The notes: generated by a model not told the origin, from the letters alone. A stretch of 64,000 nucleotides of DNA from Sycobia sp. Sy_11 (GCA_018907035.1 JACCIC010000094.1:1981001-2045000), one strand, 5' to 3'. Positions 22,930 to 35,610 are shown, counted from the first letter of the stretch. Program-made: numbers and translations.

Positions 22930-25890
22930 TCGGATCCATTCGTATTCGCCACTGCAGACCGCCGTGACTGAGATCACTGGTGCAATAGAGCACCGAAACT
23001 AGTAAAGTTAATGGCAGACAACGCCGCGGTATTCTTTCACGAGGGGCCTCTGAGACAGATGCCCCATGCAGTACATGACATCGAGCTAACTGACCCGACC
23101 CCATTTCGACAAGTGCCAGAAACGCGACGGAAAACTCCGATTCTGCGTAGATTATAGGCGTCTAAATGCTGTTACACACAACACCACGCAGAACCTCCCT
23201 ATCATCCAGGAAGTGATAAAGGACGTTGGTACCCCGTGAATTTTTCAACACTCGACCTCAAGAGTGGATACTGGTACCACTGACAGAGCGCGGCCGCCCC
23301 TATAGGGCGTTCGCTACCCCGGACAGGGGTCTCTACCAGTGGCATGTAATGAGTTTGGGGTTGAAAAATGCACCGGGGTGTTTTAACGGCTTTATGTTCC
23401 AGGAAGTCCTCTGTGGGTACACAAACAATTTTGTCCGATCCTATCTGGATGACTTTGTTGTGTATTCAAATTCATGGGAGGAGCATCTACAGCACCTCGG
23501 CCGAGTAGTTGAACGGCTGGAGATTTATGGCCTCACGTGCTCCCTGGACAAGTGCGTGCTTGGGCGGCAAGATCTAGAGTTCCTCGGGCACCACATAACT
23601 AGCAATGGAAACACTGCAAAATCGGAGCACGTAGAGGCTATATTAGCGACCTCGATTCCCCGAAATCGCCGAGAGCTAAGCCGTTTCCTGGATTTGTGCA
23701 GCTGGCTTCGCGAATATGTCCCGGCCTTCGCCCAGATGGCGAACACCCCTTAACCCGGTTATTAGCCGCCTCCGAACCATGGAGGTGAACAAACGATCAA
23801 CAAAGTGCCTTCTCCATGATCAAAGATGCGTTCAGTAGGCTGCTACGACTATCCCGACAGGATCCCTGTGTTACAGGCTGATACCAGCGGAATCGGTATG
23901 GCAGCGGTACTCTACCAACTGGTGGACAACGGAGAGCGACAGGTAATTTCATATGCCTGCGCGAAGTTCTCGCCTGCCGAAACTCGCTACCATAGCAATG
24001 AGCAGGAGTGTCTTACGGTACTAGTTCCGTCATTATGTAGAGGACGAGAACTTCACGCTTCGCACAGTTAATCGAGCACTAGCTTGGTTGGACAGAACCC
24101 GGAAGGACAAAGGAAAGTTATATCGCTGGGCAGTATAATTACGAAGTTATACGCTTTAAGTGGAGCACGTTGCGGGAAGAAACAACAAACTGCCCGACGC
24201 TTTGTCACGGCATTCCGGTCAGGAGACCCTCCGTGATGAAGGCGGTGAACTCGAGGTACTGGTTCCCCCGGTGGCCGCAGTGCAACACCAGATCGGAGGG
24301 AGGTCAACACGGTAGCGATCCCTGAGAAATCTAGAGCCACGATGGGGGGTCGCACCGCGCCGGTTCCGGGACGCTGACGGAAGGGACGACGACGTGTGTA
24401 GTGGTGACAATCTGATAAGATCTGGCAACCCTCATTGAGGAAGCTCAAGCAAAGGAGGGAATCAAACACGGAACTCACGACGCTCGCCCCATCTTGGAAT
24501 CGGAGGTTTTCATGCGCTGGGGGCATTCGTGCGTGCTGTTTAGGGATAATGGATCTCAATTCCGTGGTCCCGCCTGGAGAGCTAGGTGTGCGGCATGGGG
24601 AGCCCTCCCATATACCACTCCTATATCACCCCCAGGCAAACCCTATGGAGGGTGTGAACCAGGAGCTCAAGAAAGGTTTACGACTCAGACTGGAAGGCTG
24701 GCAAACAGATTGGGACTCCCACCTCCCCGCTATCGTGATCACTATGAGAAGACGTGGCAATGGCAGCACCGGGCAGTCGTCCAGCTACATGCTGCTGGGG
24801 CGGACGCTACCACGCCCCGGGGAAGAGAAACTCCCCCTTTTGACGCGGTAACGGAAAGATGCATCGAGGAGGCGAGGCAAAGGCAAACCCGTGTCTCAGA
24901 AGGAAGGGCCTTCCCAGACTCGGCTCCACTCCTGCAACCTGGTGACCAAGTGTTGATACGGAACTTTGCACTATCGAGTGCAGCCGAGAAATTTAACGCA
25001 AATCTTGCGACACGCTGGACTGGTCCGTACCCAGTGCTGGAGAGGTTAAACCACGACGTATATGTCATTGAGTGGCCGGAGAGGGAGCTGCTCTGAAGAC
25101 AGCAGCACCCCCAGCCGAACAACAGGAAGAGCCCTCGACAGAGCCAGCTTTGGCGTCGGATTATGACCCCCCCTCCGCCGGAACTCGGCCGAGTTGAGGA
25201 GGATCGGCCGGCACCGACAGTGCAGGAACCGGCTCTTACGTCATTGGCTGTGGAGTGCCAACAGACTCCCCATCGGAGCGATAGCGAGCGCCCATCGCCC
25301 CGACTGCACCCTACGAACCAGCCCAGCCGGCGGGAAGGCGGGCCCGCCAATCAGAGAGCTGAAATTCTGGCGCCCCACTCCTACAATCTGCGACACTACG
25401 GGTCAAGAGAATCTCCGGCACTCCTCGTTCAACCACCGACAAGTGCCGACAACTAAACTCGCCAGCGCAAATATGGGAAAGACCGGTTTGAAGAAGAGCC
25501 TTCCGAAGTGCTGGAGCCTCCTGACCCAGTGGCTTTTAAAAGGAGACTATAAGAGAAAGGTGTGGGAAATTCTGCCAAAATTCTGCGCAGATTTAATGTG
25601 CCTGGTTCCAGAGGAAGTCAAACGAGAGAGGACAACGCCGACAATGGGACCCCGCACAGTGTCGACGCTGGCGAAATACACGTCCAGACCACCCATCGCC
25701 CCGCCAGTGTCACTGACACAAGTATCCCTACAGTCGATTTCGGTAATTCCGACGACATGTTGAATGATTACCAACAGCCGAACGACGCCAGGCCGACCCA
25801 ATGCTATTGCGTGCTCAACGGGACAAGGACCACTCCTAACCTGCACCTCGGCAGTTCCTCAGACAGCTGCCTCTGCGACAACGGGGCGCC
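22930..25890 (+). mobile_element. Decayed Ty3/Gypsy-type LTR retrotransposon (pol region)
   Basis: Order of domains is that of Gypsy pol. Reverse transcriptase: LRFCVDYRRLNAVT at about 23128-23176, then the 23226-23753 frame with GLKNAPGCF, the catalytic YLDD (23442-23453) and FLGHHIT. RNase H start: about 23826-24025, ADTSGIGMAAVLYQ and CAKFSPAETRYHSNEQECL. Integrase: DNGSQF near 24545, the LLYHPQANPMEGVNQELKK stretch at about 24620-24680, and a C-terminal LLQPGDQVLIRNF with RWTGPYPVLERL (24935-25050). Frames change several times between these pieces and there are stops, so it is inactive. The following ~800 bp encode proline-rich, low-similarity sequence (PHSYNLR near 25380), probably the tail of the polyprotein. 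No LTR pair was identified. Confidence 0.85.
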
Positions 25891-25982
25891 GTAAAACACT
25901 ACCATTTTATTCTGCTTCACTCTGCCCATCTGTTGCAGACGCCCTCAAGGTAACACATTTATGGGATTTCGGTGATTTCAGA

Positions 25983-26250
25983 TCACTTCGCGTATTGATT
26001 TGCCTTACGGGATGTCATTTCTTTCTCCATCTCCTTGATCGCGTTGTCGATCAGGATCCACTCGTACCACGGATTTTGTGGTTCGGACGCGGCGAAATTG
26101 GCGCGCAACAATCGATCGCGTAAAATCTCCTTAGAACCCTCCAAGTGAAACCTACAATTGTGTCTTCAACGACTTTTTCTAATCTTAGGTAGGTCATACA
26201 TCGTTTTATTATTCCTCTCTCCTTTCGAACCGTAAACGTTTGCATACGTT
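25983..26250 (-). pseudogene. Protein-coding remnant of unknown, probably transposable-element, origin
   Basis: On the minus strand, a well-formed frame reads RFHLEGSKEILRDRLLRANF, continues through PQNPWYEWILIDNAI and ends at a TGA (25985-25983). One in-frame stop lies just upstream, beyond which coding-like sequence (YDYMQRMQTFTVRKER) is in another frame. Codon use is far from the AT-rich background. I do not recognise the family. Its position between two retrotransposons suggests a gag-like remnant, but a host exon cannot be excluded. Confidence 0.4.
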
Positions 26251-27309
26251 GCATGTAGTCGTATAGCGTTCGTCTGTACCAAATCTACAAAGTTTTTTGG
26301 TGCGTAATCGCTTCACGCGATCACTTCTACAACTCAGCTAGACTTCTACCTTTACGGACACTGCTGTTTGCGAGCGTGCGAAAGACTCTACCTATACCTA
26401 CGTGTATTGTTTTTTTCTTCCTGAATTTGTATGTACGGTTTGTAAGTTGTACTAATTTTCGTCCTACTATGACTACGGTTCGCATAAAGGCAATTCACCG
26501 TAAAACCCAAAATACTCTTCTTGAACGTACGAAGCTCAGTCGAAAAGATAAAAAAACTTCTACCCCTCACTACCTCACTAACCAGCAGATATGCCAATTT
26601 ATAACATGGTATTTTATCAAATAAAGAGCATACACCATTAAATTTCCTTTTATACTCCTGAATCATGGATAAAATATCATTCATTTTCAATACTTACATT
26701 TTATAGTTTATCACACACTCACTTCCCGCTACAATGGAGTTTCAACATCCAATCAGGGATTACCACACATCGTGTATCCTATATTTTACATGCGTTACAT
26801 CCCTCTCGGGTTACATGCATGGCCCCCCATGGGGCGTGGGGCCGGGATACGCCCGGCCAGCGCGGAGCCCATCACGTGCCAGGTTGGATCCGACACACGA
26901 CGAACTCTTACCGATTTTCCCCTCGGTTGACAAGACCTCAGGAAACCCTCGGTGGGGGTCGGGGCCCTTCAAACCCCTAACGACTCAGCAGGCCGCTACC
27001 CGAGTTGAGACCGCAACTCACACGTCGAGGTTAGGGGGGGGATTCGAATTCCCATGGCGCAGAGCACCGAAAGAATCCTTCACTCCCTCCCAACCCCTAA
27101 CCCAAGCAATGTAGGCTGTCCACCATTGCCCCCGCGAGGCCATCCCAATGACCGGGGTGGGCGCGAAATCCCGCCCCACGGGCCGCCCGGTCCCCGCATT
27201 ACCGTTTATCCTCTGATAAGGGCACCGTTTGGGTGTCTTGCCACACCTCGCACAGGCGGGCGCCGCCGAATCTCTAACAGACATCTTCCATGCTTTTCCA
27301 TGCGATCCT

Positions 27310-27560
27310 GCATAAACAAAAACAAAAATATCATAAGAACAACAAAAACAAAAACAAATATAACAACATCAGTAATAGCAACAATAACAATCAACAACAA
27401 TAAAATAAATGTAACAGCACCAATATATACAGCAACAACAATAAAATAAATATAATAACACCAATATATACAACAGTAAAATAAATATAACAACACCAAT
27501 AAATACAACAACAATAAAATGAATATAACAGCACCAATATATATACAATAACATCCATGC
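27310..27560. repeat. AACA/ATAA-rich degenerate tandem repeat at the R1-clade element's 3' side
   Basis: Repeats of roughly 36-40 bp built from AACAACAATAAAATAAATAT and ACAGCACCAATATATA. They lie immediately after the ORF2 stop in the 3' UTR of the R1-clade element. Minus-strand frames over it (27206-27597) are repeat artefacts. Confidence 0.8.
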
Positions 27561-27581
27561 AATATATACGGCTAGATTCAT

Positions 27582-30500
27582 TCATCCATTCAACCATTTA
27601 TTCATTGCCCTCTGTCTAAATTCGAACGCATGCTCCGCAAATTTACAGAGCCTCTCGTATGTGTCCTTATTGGACAGCACACGAGAGACATCCCACTCCC
27701 CGTCCACCCGCACCACACCCATACTCGCCAGATCCCTAAACCCAGCATACAGATCACACTCCCACAAAACATGCATCCAGTTCTCACTCACACAACCACA
27801 CACATAATTCTCCCTCTCGCTTAAATTTCTGCTGAATAAGAACGCGTTGAGGCTGCCGTGGCCCGTCAGGAGGTAGTCAGCCCGAAGGGTCGGCTCGAAG
27901 AGCTTCACCCGTTCGGAGATGCCAACCTCCGGAATCCACCTATATGTTGTCCTCGCTTTCGTCGACCCGTCCCATCTCCCTTGCCAAATCTCCCTGACCC
28001 GCTCATTAACCAAACTATACATTTCACCCACATCCCTACCTTCCCAATCCTCATCCTTTAGCACGTCCAAGTCACGAATCGGCAGTCGCTTCCTCACACT
28101 GTACCGGCCAGCCAGCCTCAAGCACCCCAGGTCCCATGGAAGCGACCCAGCTATAAGCTGCAAACCTCCGTGGAGACCGTGCTGCACACATTCGTGGACG
28201 CATATAAGACGTGCCTCTGGCACCTGTTCATTTCTTCCCCCATCTTCACTAACTTCAGCTCCTCAGACCACGCACTCGCCGCATGCAAGACCATCGGCTC
28301 AAACAACCCCTTTATAAATACCCTCACCACCCGTCTCTTCAATCCCCAATCCTTTCTTAACACACTCCTCATTCTATCCACGCTCTTAATAATCCTTTCC
28401 CTCATCCCCAGTATGTGCTCCCTACATCCCATACCCTTGGCTATCCGAACTCCAAGATACCTTACGTTCTCCACGAATTTAAGCTTTCTTGTGTCTTCCT
28501 CACTTAGCCGAACATGCACCCTTCTATTAAGCATCAATAAGCTACCCTTCAACATCATGCATACCGTTTTCTCCTCCGAAACCTAAACTCCGGCGATCGC
28601 TCCCCACTCAAATACCCTCTTTATCGTGTCCGCAACCCTTTCTTCCCGCTCATTCCTCCTCTCCCCTTAACCACGATCAGTACGTCATCGACATACGCCA
28701 CGACCTTCACCCCTACCGCGCACAACTCATCTAGGAGAACGTCCAATCCCAGGTTCCAGAGCACGGAGCCCGCGATGGAACCCTGCGGGCACTCCCTCCT
28801 CACGTCTGTCCATACAACACTCACCCCGCTACACATGCACACCCTATCCCGAAAATAATCCCCCCATACTTTCCTTTCCTCGCTCACACAACCAACCTCA
28901 TCTAGCCTCCCCAGGATGTATCGCCACAGGATGAAGTTAAATGCCCCTTTAAAATCGATGAATACACCGGCGAGGTACTTGGCTTCACTCTCACTTACCG
29001 CCTTCTTCATGCTTTCCATCGCGTCTTCCGTGTACCTACCCTCCACGAACCCGAACTGCGCCTCATTCCACCTCCCGTGCATGCTCCGCATGAGGCGGGC
29101 CACTAGGACCCTCTCCATAATTTTACCCAGTCCCGACAGCAGGCTTATGGGTCGATACGACCTGGGCCAGGTTCTATCCTTTTCAGGGGATTTCAATAGC
29201 GCCACTACTCGGGCCTCCTTCCACCTCCTCGGGAAAACTCCCTTGCTCAAGCACCCGGCGTACATTGCCCTCAAAAAAAGCGGGATTACCCTCCATGTAC
29301 TCTTCATCATTCTGTTGGAGACCCCATCCATCCCAGGGACCTTCCCCACACTCATTCTTCGGACTGCCTCGGCTATTTCGGCCATGCTCAGCTCGCCCCC
29401 AATCGCTTCATCATCTACCGCTACCTCTTGGTCAACCGGGATGCTTCATCTGGCGGGAAGAACTTATTCACGAGTGCTCCTGCCGTCTCTTTCCAATCCT
29501 TCGTCCATTTGTCTCCAGTCCTAATTGTATTACTGTCCGCCCTTTTCATCTTACCCATGCATATCTTATATACCCGCTCCCAGGCGTCCCTGTTACCCTC
29601 CTTCCTTACGAACTCCCTCCAGTTGCCCTCTTTCGCCTCCTTTATCCTATCCCTATATTCCTTTACACAGGCTTTCCACTTTCTCCATTTCAATTTCATC
29701 GTACCCGCGTCTTCTCTCCTCGCCCTCTGGTATGCCCTCCTCTTTCTCTTAGCTTTCCTTTTCTTTTCCTCCAGCGCCTCATTCCACCATATCAGCCCCC
29801 TGCTCTTTCTTGTTTTTCCCGTCCTTATCCGATCCCTCTGGCCCCCATCCCGAGGTATCGGTCAAGAGACATTTCAAAGGCGAAGGAGTCCAGATAGCAC
29901 TCGTACTTGCTCCAATCACACTTACCCTCGCGCCACCTGACCACGCTCTCCCCTAGCTCCTGGGTCTCCACGCACTCGGGCTTCATCCCAATCACGATTG
30001 GGTTGTGATCGCTCACCCCCCAATCAGACTGAATCCGCCACTCGTGCATGTATCCCTGGCCCCTGTAGAGAGTGACGTCAATGTCACTCTCCCCAGAGGC
30101 CACGCTGATCATTTAGGCAGGCGAGGGTTAATTCAGCACAGTCATACCCTTCCGTACCACCCATTCCTCAAGCGCCTCGCCCCTCCGGGCGCTAGGTCAG
30201 TTCCGCGCCCGGTTCTTGCTGAACCAGAGCGCGAACGTGGCATTCGCGTCCATCGAGACGAGGATGCTCTTTCCCTGTAACATACCACACACCTTATCCA
30301 AGTATTCAATACCCTCATCCACACGCTCGTTCACGCCGCAGTAGAGGGAGACCACATATAGCCCTCCCCCCATACTTCCATTCACCCATACACACACTCC
30401 ATCCTTGAACTCACACTCATTCACTCGAACACATTCATACCCAGACTCAAAAACTGAAACACAGGCCCTCCCAGAGCTGGAAAGAAAGTTCCTTATACCC

Positions 30501-30616
30501 ATGGGCAAATCACAGACCCGCCCGGCATGTACATAGGGTTCCTGGAATAGGGCAACCCCAATGTCCTTCTTTAGAGCGTATTCGCCTATCTCACACATCA
30601 CCAAATAGGCGTGCAT
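27582..30616 (-). pseudogene. R1-clade ORF2: endonuclease and reverse transcriptase, lightly frameshifted
   Basis: Pieces in order. The endonuclease N-terminus is at 30616-30197 (VALFQEPYVHAGR, SMDANA). The endonuclease end is at 30112-29825, with the SDHNPIVIG motif. A linker follows at 29699-29421. The reverse transcriptase at 29385-28621 has YRPISLLSGLGKIMERVL, FIDFKGAFN, CPQGSIAGSVLWNL and the catalytic YVDD encoded at 28684-28695. The thumb is at 28558-28151 (VRYLGVRIAKGM). The C-terminal domain at 28223-27582 has a C-x-C...H...C motif (CGCVSENWMHVLWEC). CPQGSI-G-LWN together with this C-terminal motif is characteristic of the R1 clade. At least four frame changes or stops separate the pieces, so this copy cannot make full-length protein. 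Confidence 0.85.
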
Positions 30617-30786
30617 GCAGTTGCAGCACGCTTAGTCCCACACCCCCATTCCTATCCGTGTTCCCTCTTTCATGCACCCTGCCCCCCCCTCCGTTATTGC
30701 ACCATCCCGATCCCCTATTGCAGAGTCCCCTTCCGCCAGTATTGCACTTTGCCCACTATCCATTACCACACCTTTGCCTCAATAAC

Positions 30787-31713
30787 TTAAGCCTAAACTG
30801 ATACTCCGGGCAATCGGGCGACATAGGCTAGTGGCCTGATGGCTGCCGTCTTGCCCTGCAATTCGGACAGTCCTGCGGGCCTCTACACGTAGCCGCCAGG
30901 TGGCCCGGGTTCGACACTTCCAACACAGCCTCTGTTTTTACAGTCCTTAAATGTGTGCCCGTAACCGGTGCACCCGAAACACCTCAGCACGTAATCGCAC
31001 TCCCGGATGCGGTATGAGCACCAGCCAACATACACCCGTCCCTCCTTCAAGAGGCTCCTCCTCCATTCATTTGGCAGCTGCAAAATTATGTTGCTGCACT
31101 CAGCACCCTTTTTAATGGTACTCCTCACCACTCTCACCTTTTTCCACCATTCCTCCCCACTAACCACCTCGCTCATATTTTTGTCATACACGCCAGACAG
31201 GAAATATTGGTCCCTCAGCTCTACGGATACGTTGTAGACGACCACCCTGGAGTCCAGATGTTTTGGCTCATCGGCGCTAATACCGGCCTCAGCGAGCCCG
31301 GCGTGTCGCACAAGGTGCCTCTGATCCACATCCCTGGAGGTCTCCACGACGACCCCACCACACTTGGCCGACTTCACATTCCTTATCTTCAGTCCCTCCC
31401 CTGTCCCCAGGACCTCGTTCACTCTTCACTTGATTTCCATCGAGGTCACGTCTTTATTCCTTCCCTTCAATACCACCGCATAGGACTGTTTCCCTTCTCC
31501 TCTCCCGTCAACTGTTCTCATTTCCACATCCTCCCCTCTATTCATCCTATTCATCCTCTCCTTAATCTCCTTCATTTCCTCCTGTAATTCTTTTGTCGAG
31601 TTCCCCACAACCTCCACTACCTTCCCAACGTCCGCGCACACTCTTACAACCTTTTCTACTATACCCTCCGTCCTATCTCTCACTTTTGCAACAACGCCCG
31701 TAATTCCCTCCAA
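30787..31713 (-). pseudogene. R1-clade ORF1 (gag-like) with CCHC zinc knuckles
   Basis: The N-terminal part (31713-31426) is a charged, coiled-coil-like segment (STKELQEEMKEIKERMNRM). The second part (31422-30883) contains LKIRNVKSAKCGGVVVE and the zinc knuckle CFGCTGYGHTFKDC. Further knuckle-like cysteines (CRGPQDCPNC) lie in another frame down to about 30787. A frame break near 31425 separates the two halves. It would package the element RNA; it lies directly upstream of ORF2. Confidence 0.75.
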
Positions 31714-32319
31714 TGCCTGTAGCCCCCCCCCCAGTCAGACGTTTTCCATCAAGAGGCCTTGTATTATCTTTATACCCCGCCAACATCCTGATCGTAGAGT
31801 TCGCCACGTATTTGGGGACCTTGTTGGCATCGATTAGTAGCACCCCCCGGACGTTTTTCGCTATTTCCTAACAACGCCCTATCGGATCCGGGAAGGTGAG
31901 CTGGTGCCCCTCCATTCCGGATCCGCTAGCTACTACCTTTTTCACTATATTTTCCGGTACCTCCTTCTTAATTTTAGTTAGGTTCCCTGCTATCTTTTCG
32001 CACACCACATATACATCCTTACAGCCTCCCTAATCCTGTCCCGCCCCACCCTACAACTGTACTGCTGCTCAGCGACAGCACCCCCACCACTCCCAGCGCC
32101 TTTTGTTCGTTCTCTTCACCCACGCCACTCCACTTCTTCTCTCTTTCCCTCTGCCTTCTTTCCTCCCTCCTCCTTAGTTTCTTCTCCTTGCTCCCTACCT
32201 TCTGCTCTTTCTCCCTCTCTTTTGTTTTTTATTTGTCTTTTGTTTTTTACCATTTGTTTCTTACGTCCCCCCCCTTGCGAACAAGGGGCCGAACGAGGGA
32301 GAAGCTCCCACATCCGGCA

Positions 32320-33690
32320 CTAGAGGGACTACGTGTTAAATATACAACAATTCTCAAGAAATCAGGGCCGCTAGGGACTTGGATCCGCCGAGCCATTCAT
32401 CCATTCGTCGTGTGCCATAACTTTGGATTCGGGGGGCTTTTTAGAAGTCCCCAGCTTCCCGTTTTTTATAGAGGTACGGCACCTCACGACCAAGCAGTGA
32501 AGCCCAGTCCCCGATTATCTCCGATTCCTCTAACCCCGTCACACAACTACGAAGCTACGTCGGAACCGGAGGCATTATGGTATTAGGAGACGGTCAGCGT
32601 TCTACCGTCCCCAGCTCAGGTACCCCGGGATCGCCAATCCCGTAGAGTGAGTGCGAAGCACCAACTCCCCTTGGGGGGGGGGGGTTACCACACAGCAGTC
32701 GCACTTTAGAGAAGCGCGATCTTCACTGCGAATCTAGTCCATCATTCGACCTCACCCGGTCAGCTATACCCCGTTTGGCGCCAAGGCGTCGCGGATGCGA
32801 CACAAGCTCGGCAGCTTAACGACTCTTTCAAAAGCCCGTTCGCTTTGTCAGTCACAACCTTGGCTGAGTACCGGGGTAAACGGTTCTAAAGTGCCACCCC
32901 TTATTATGAAAAATAACGCGACGGCTCTCGACTCTTCGCTCACAATGTTTCTTCCGACACAACGCACGAATACTGCGAGTTACCTCCCACATATATCGTC
33001 GACGTATATGACCCTGGCTTGGTAGCCTTGCAACATAGGCTCCTGGTGCGTCCGGGTAGTGTCAACTCTCACGGTCCCGGAATTAATCTGTCGGCTGCTC
33101 GACACATCCCCCGTTTGCGTTGGCATTCAATAACCGAACACTTTCGCACAACTCCTTTTTCTCAGTACGCTTTGCACTCTCATGCATACACACTCTCTCC
33201 TCACGAACCGCACCGAAAAAAATTCTCACCACAGGGTGAAGTTTTTCTTCGATTACTCCACAACAAAACGATAATTTATTTTAAGCGAACGTGGTTCAAC
33301 GTGAACGTGACGAGAAGGATGCGTGGGAATTATGCGTGTGACGCTGATGCTACTTGAACTCGAACTGCTCGTGCGCTTGCATCCTCGTATTTCCTCGCAT
33401 CTCATAACTGCTCTTGCATCTCACGGTTCTTCTGTTCCCTGTCCGAACTGTCAAACACAAGCATCTGCATGTCGTAACACAAACCAACCATTTAGACTAC
33501 TTTTCTCATCTCTAATATCTATACATGTGTCAAATATTTATTTAGAACCATTTTCCTATGCTTAATCAATAAATAATTATATCGATCAGCAGTATTTTAA
33601 CAAATAAATATTATTATATTAGAAAGTAATGTAATTATAATGGCAGTCAAACTATCCTTATTTGTAATAACCGGCATAGAATCCAAAAAC
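32320..33690. other. GC-balanced repeat-like DNA of unknown class, then AT-rich DNA
   Basis: 32320-33560 has a composition like the neighbouring retrotransposons and includes a 10-base G run near 32675, but no frame with recognisable content. It may be 5' sequence of the R1-clade element or another decayed element. 33570-33690 is AT-rich and contains AATGGCAGTCAAACTATCC (33640-33658), a motif shared with the Penelope-like element. Confidence 0.35.
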
Positions 33691-33698
33691 CGAATATA

Positions 33699-34637
33699 TT
33701 AGGTTGTCAAATATCTCCCTTCCTCTTTTTTGCTCTTCATTCAATGCTTTATAATAAGTGTTACAGTGGTCGGATTTAGTTCAAATATGCGCCGTTTTGC
33801 TCGATAATCTGTTTCGATCTAGATGGTAACTTCATAATACCTCTCTAATAAAAACCGCTCTCCTTATTTGCGAAGAACTCGGACAGCCACTTTTCACAAG
33901 CCTCTTTTGAGTCCAACTTTACACCACCAAAGACGTTCGACATGGACAGGAACAGGTGATAATCACTTGGCGCTATGGACGAGCTATATGATGGATGCGA
34001 TAGAACCTCCCATCTGAACTCCTGTAGCTTCTGACGGTCATCAACGATGTGTGGTCTGGCGTTGTCCTGATGGAACACTACACCCTTCCTGTTGACCAAT
34101 AGTGGACGCTTGTGTTCTATGGTCTACTTCAAGCGGTCCAGTTATTCACAGTAGATGCTAGAATTAAGCATCTGGCCATATGAGAGCAGCTCATAGTGGA
34201 TGATTCCCTTCCAATCCCACCGAACACACATTTTATTTGATTGGTATTCGTCGTCACGGGTCTTCCGCAGGCTGGCTTATCCATGGTGTCATTTTCACCG
34301 GCTCTGAATCATTGAAACCATTCCTCTGCGGTTCGACGTGATAGCGTGCCATCCCCCAAAACACCATTAATCTTACGGAACGTTTCTCTAGCCGTTTTGC
34401 CTTTGTCGAAGAAAAACTTTAAAATAGCGAGAATTTCGGCGTTAGTGAACTCCATGTTTACACGTCATAACTTTTGAACGTAATATCCAAACTAATCATG
34501 CATAGCATCGTTTTGTACGTTATGTCAAGATCTTTCAAATGATATATAGTATTGCCAGATACGAGCTCTTTAGCGCTTTGTCCATAGCCGCGAAATGAAT
34601 AAGACAAAAGGCGGAAGGGAGATATTTGTAAACCTAA
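33699..34637 (-). mobile_element. Internally deleted mariner element with TIRs and TA duplication
   Basis: Inverted ends TTAGGTTGTCAAATATCTCC (33699-33718) and TTAGGTTTACAAATATCTCC (the complement ending at 34637) are each flanked by TA. On the minus strand the transposase starts at about 34455 (MEFTNAEILAILKFF, then RRTAEEWF), is broken by a stop, and loses its middle. It resumes with a WDWKGI-type segment in shifted frames and ends with the intact C-terminal frame 34099-33845 (VVFHQDNARPH, LSHPSYSSSIAPSDYHLF). The element is 939 bp against about 1.3 kb expected for mariner, so roughly a quarter is missing. It is inactive. Confidence 0.9.
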
Positions 34638-34889
34638 TAATATTCTGAAATCTGAATATAATCCGAATATAATCTGCAATACAGTAGTATTATAAATTAC
34701 AACCATTATAATGCTAGTCAGACTATCCGTATTTAAACTAATAATGTTTTATTTATTTGTCGATTTGATTATATATTAATGTATTAATGGCAATCAAATA
34801 TCTGTAAATAAATTAATTATATGATTAATGATATATTACTTTGTATTACTTACCGATTACTATTTTTTTAATATATTTTGATATATATG

Positions 34890-35610
34890 GGGTCAGGCAA
34901 TTAAGTAATGCGAGAAAATTAAAAGATCGAGTATATTTAAAAAAATAAGGTACATCATTGCGATCCCTTCAAAGTAGTCCCTTCTCGCATCAATACACTT
35001 ATTCTAGCGAGTTTTCGTAATAATTCTGGAACACTTCTTGTGGGACCTCTCCGAGTACCCTAGTCACAGATTCTTGGATGTCTTCAACTGAGTCAAAATG
35101 TCGACCTTTGACGAATTTTTTCAAATGGGGGAGTAGAAAAGTCGCAGAGTGACATGTCTGGTAAATAGGGCAGTTGTGGTAATGTTGCGATGTCTTTAAC
35201 GTCAAAAACTGAGAGACACTGAACGCACTTTGTCAGAGAGCACATTGTCGTGATACAGATTCCAAGTCTTCGCGATCTCTGTACGAACTCTGATCACCCT
35301 TTTTCGCAATTTTTCAAGCACATGGTGGTAGAATACTTGATTTATGGTTTGTCCAAGTGGTTCCAAACTGTTTGTGAATCATCTCTTTGCTGTCGAACAA
35401 GTAAATGAACATGATTTTCACTTTGGACTTCATTTTCGCCTTTTTGGGCTTGGTACTCCAGGGGACAGCCACTGTTGCTTTTGTCGTTTAGTTTCGGGGT
35501 TTTATTGAGAGAACCAACTTTCATTACCAGTAATAACTCGATCGAGAGAAATAGGATCACTTTCAACCTGTTCGAGAAGTTATCGCGCACCGTTACTCTA
35601 AATTTCTCTG
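34890..35610 (-). mobile_element. Second mariner fragment (C-terminal half of a transposase)
   Basis: Minus-strand pieces in several frames match the second half of a mariner transposase. They are KMKSKVKIMFIYLFDSKE (about 35385-35440), a VFYHHVLEKLRKRV-type segment (about 35288-35335), an NLYHDN catalytic region near 35240-35260, and LKKFVKGRHFDSVEDIQESV ending at about 35000. The low end near 34890 (GGGTCAGGCAATTAAGTAAT) may be the terminal repeat. The N-terminal half and other terminus are missing where the LTR-like block begins. It belongs to a different mariner lineage from the 33699-34637 copy. Confidence 0.75.

Larger units (their letters stand above)
26800..32310 (-). mobile_element. 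R1-clade non-LTR retrotransposon, nearly full length
   Basis: The layout on the minus strand is that of R1/TRAS elements. A GC-rich 5' region (about 31740-32310) comes first, then ORF1 (31713 to about 30787). ORF2 follows with APE endonuclease, reverse transcriptase and a C-terminal CCHC motif (about 30616 to 27582). A 3' UTR follows, with an AAC/ATA-rich repeat array (27310-27560) and a GC-rich 3' segment (26800-27300) that probably belongs to it. Frameshifts and stops are few compared with the neighbouring elements, so this is the youngest large element in the window. R1 proper inserts in 28S rDNA; the flanks here show no rDNA that I recognise, so it is either an R1-clade family with another target or a stray copy. 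Confidence 0.85.

Noticed and set aside
27030..27060. GGATTCGAATTCC, resembling a tRNA T-loop
   Set aside because: No matching acceptor, D or anticodon arms upstream; it sits in the 3' region of the R1-clade element.
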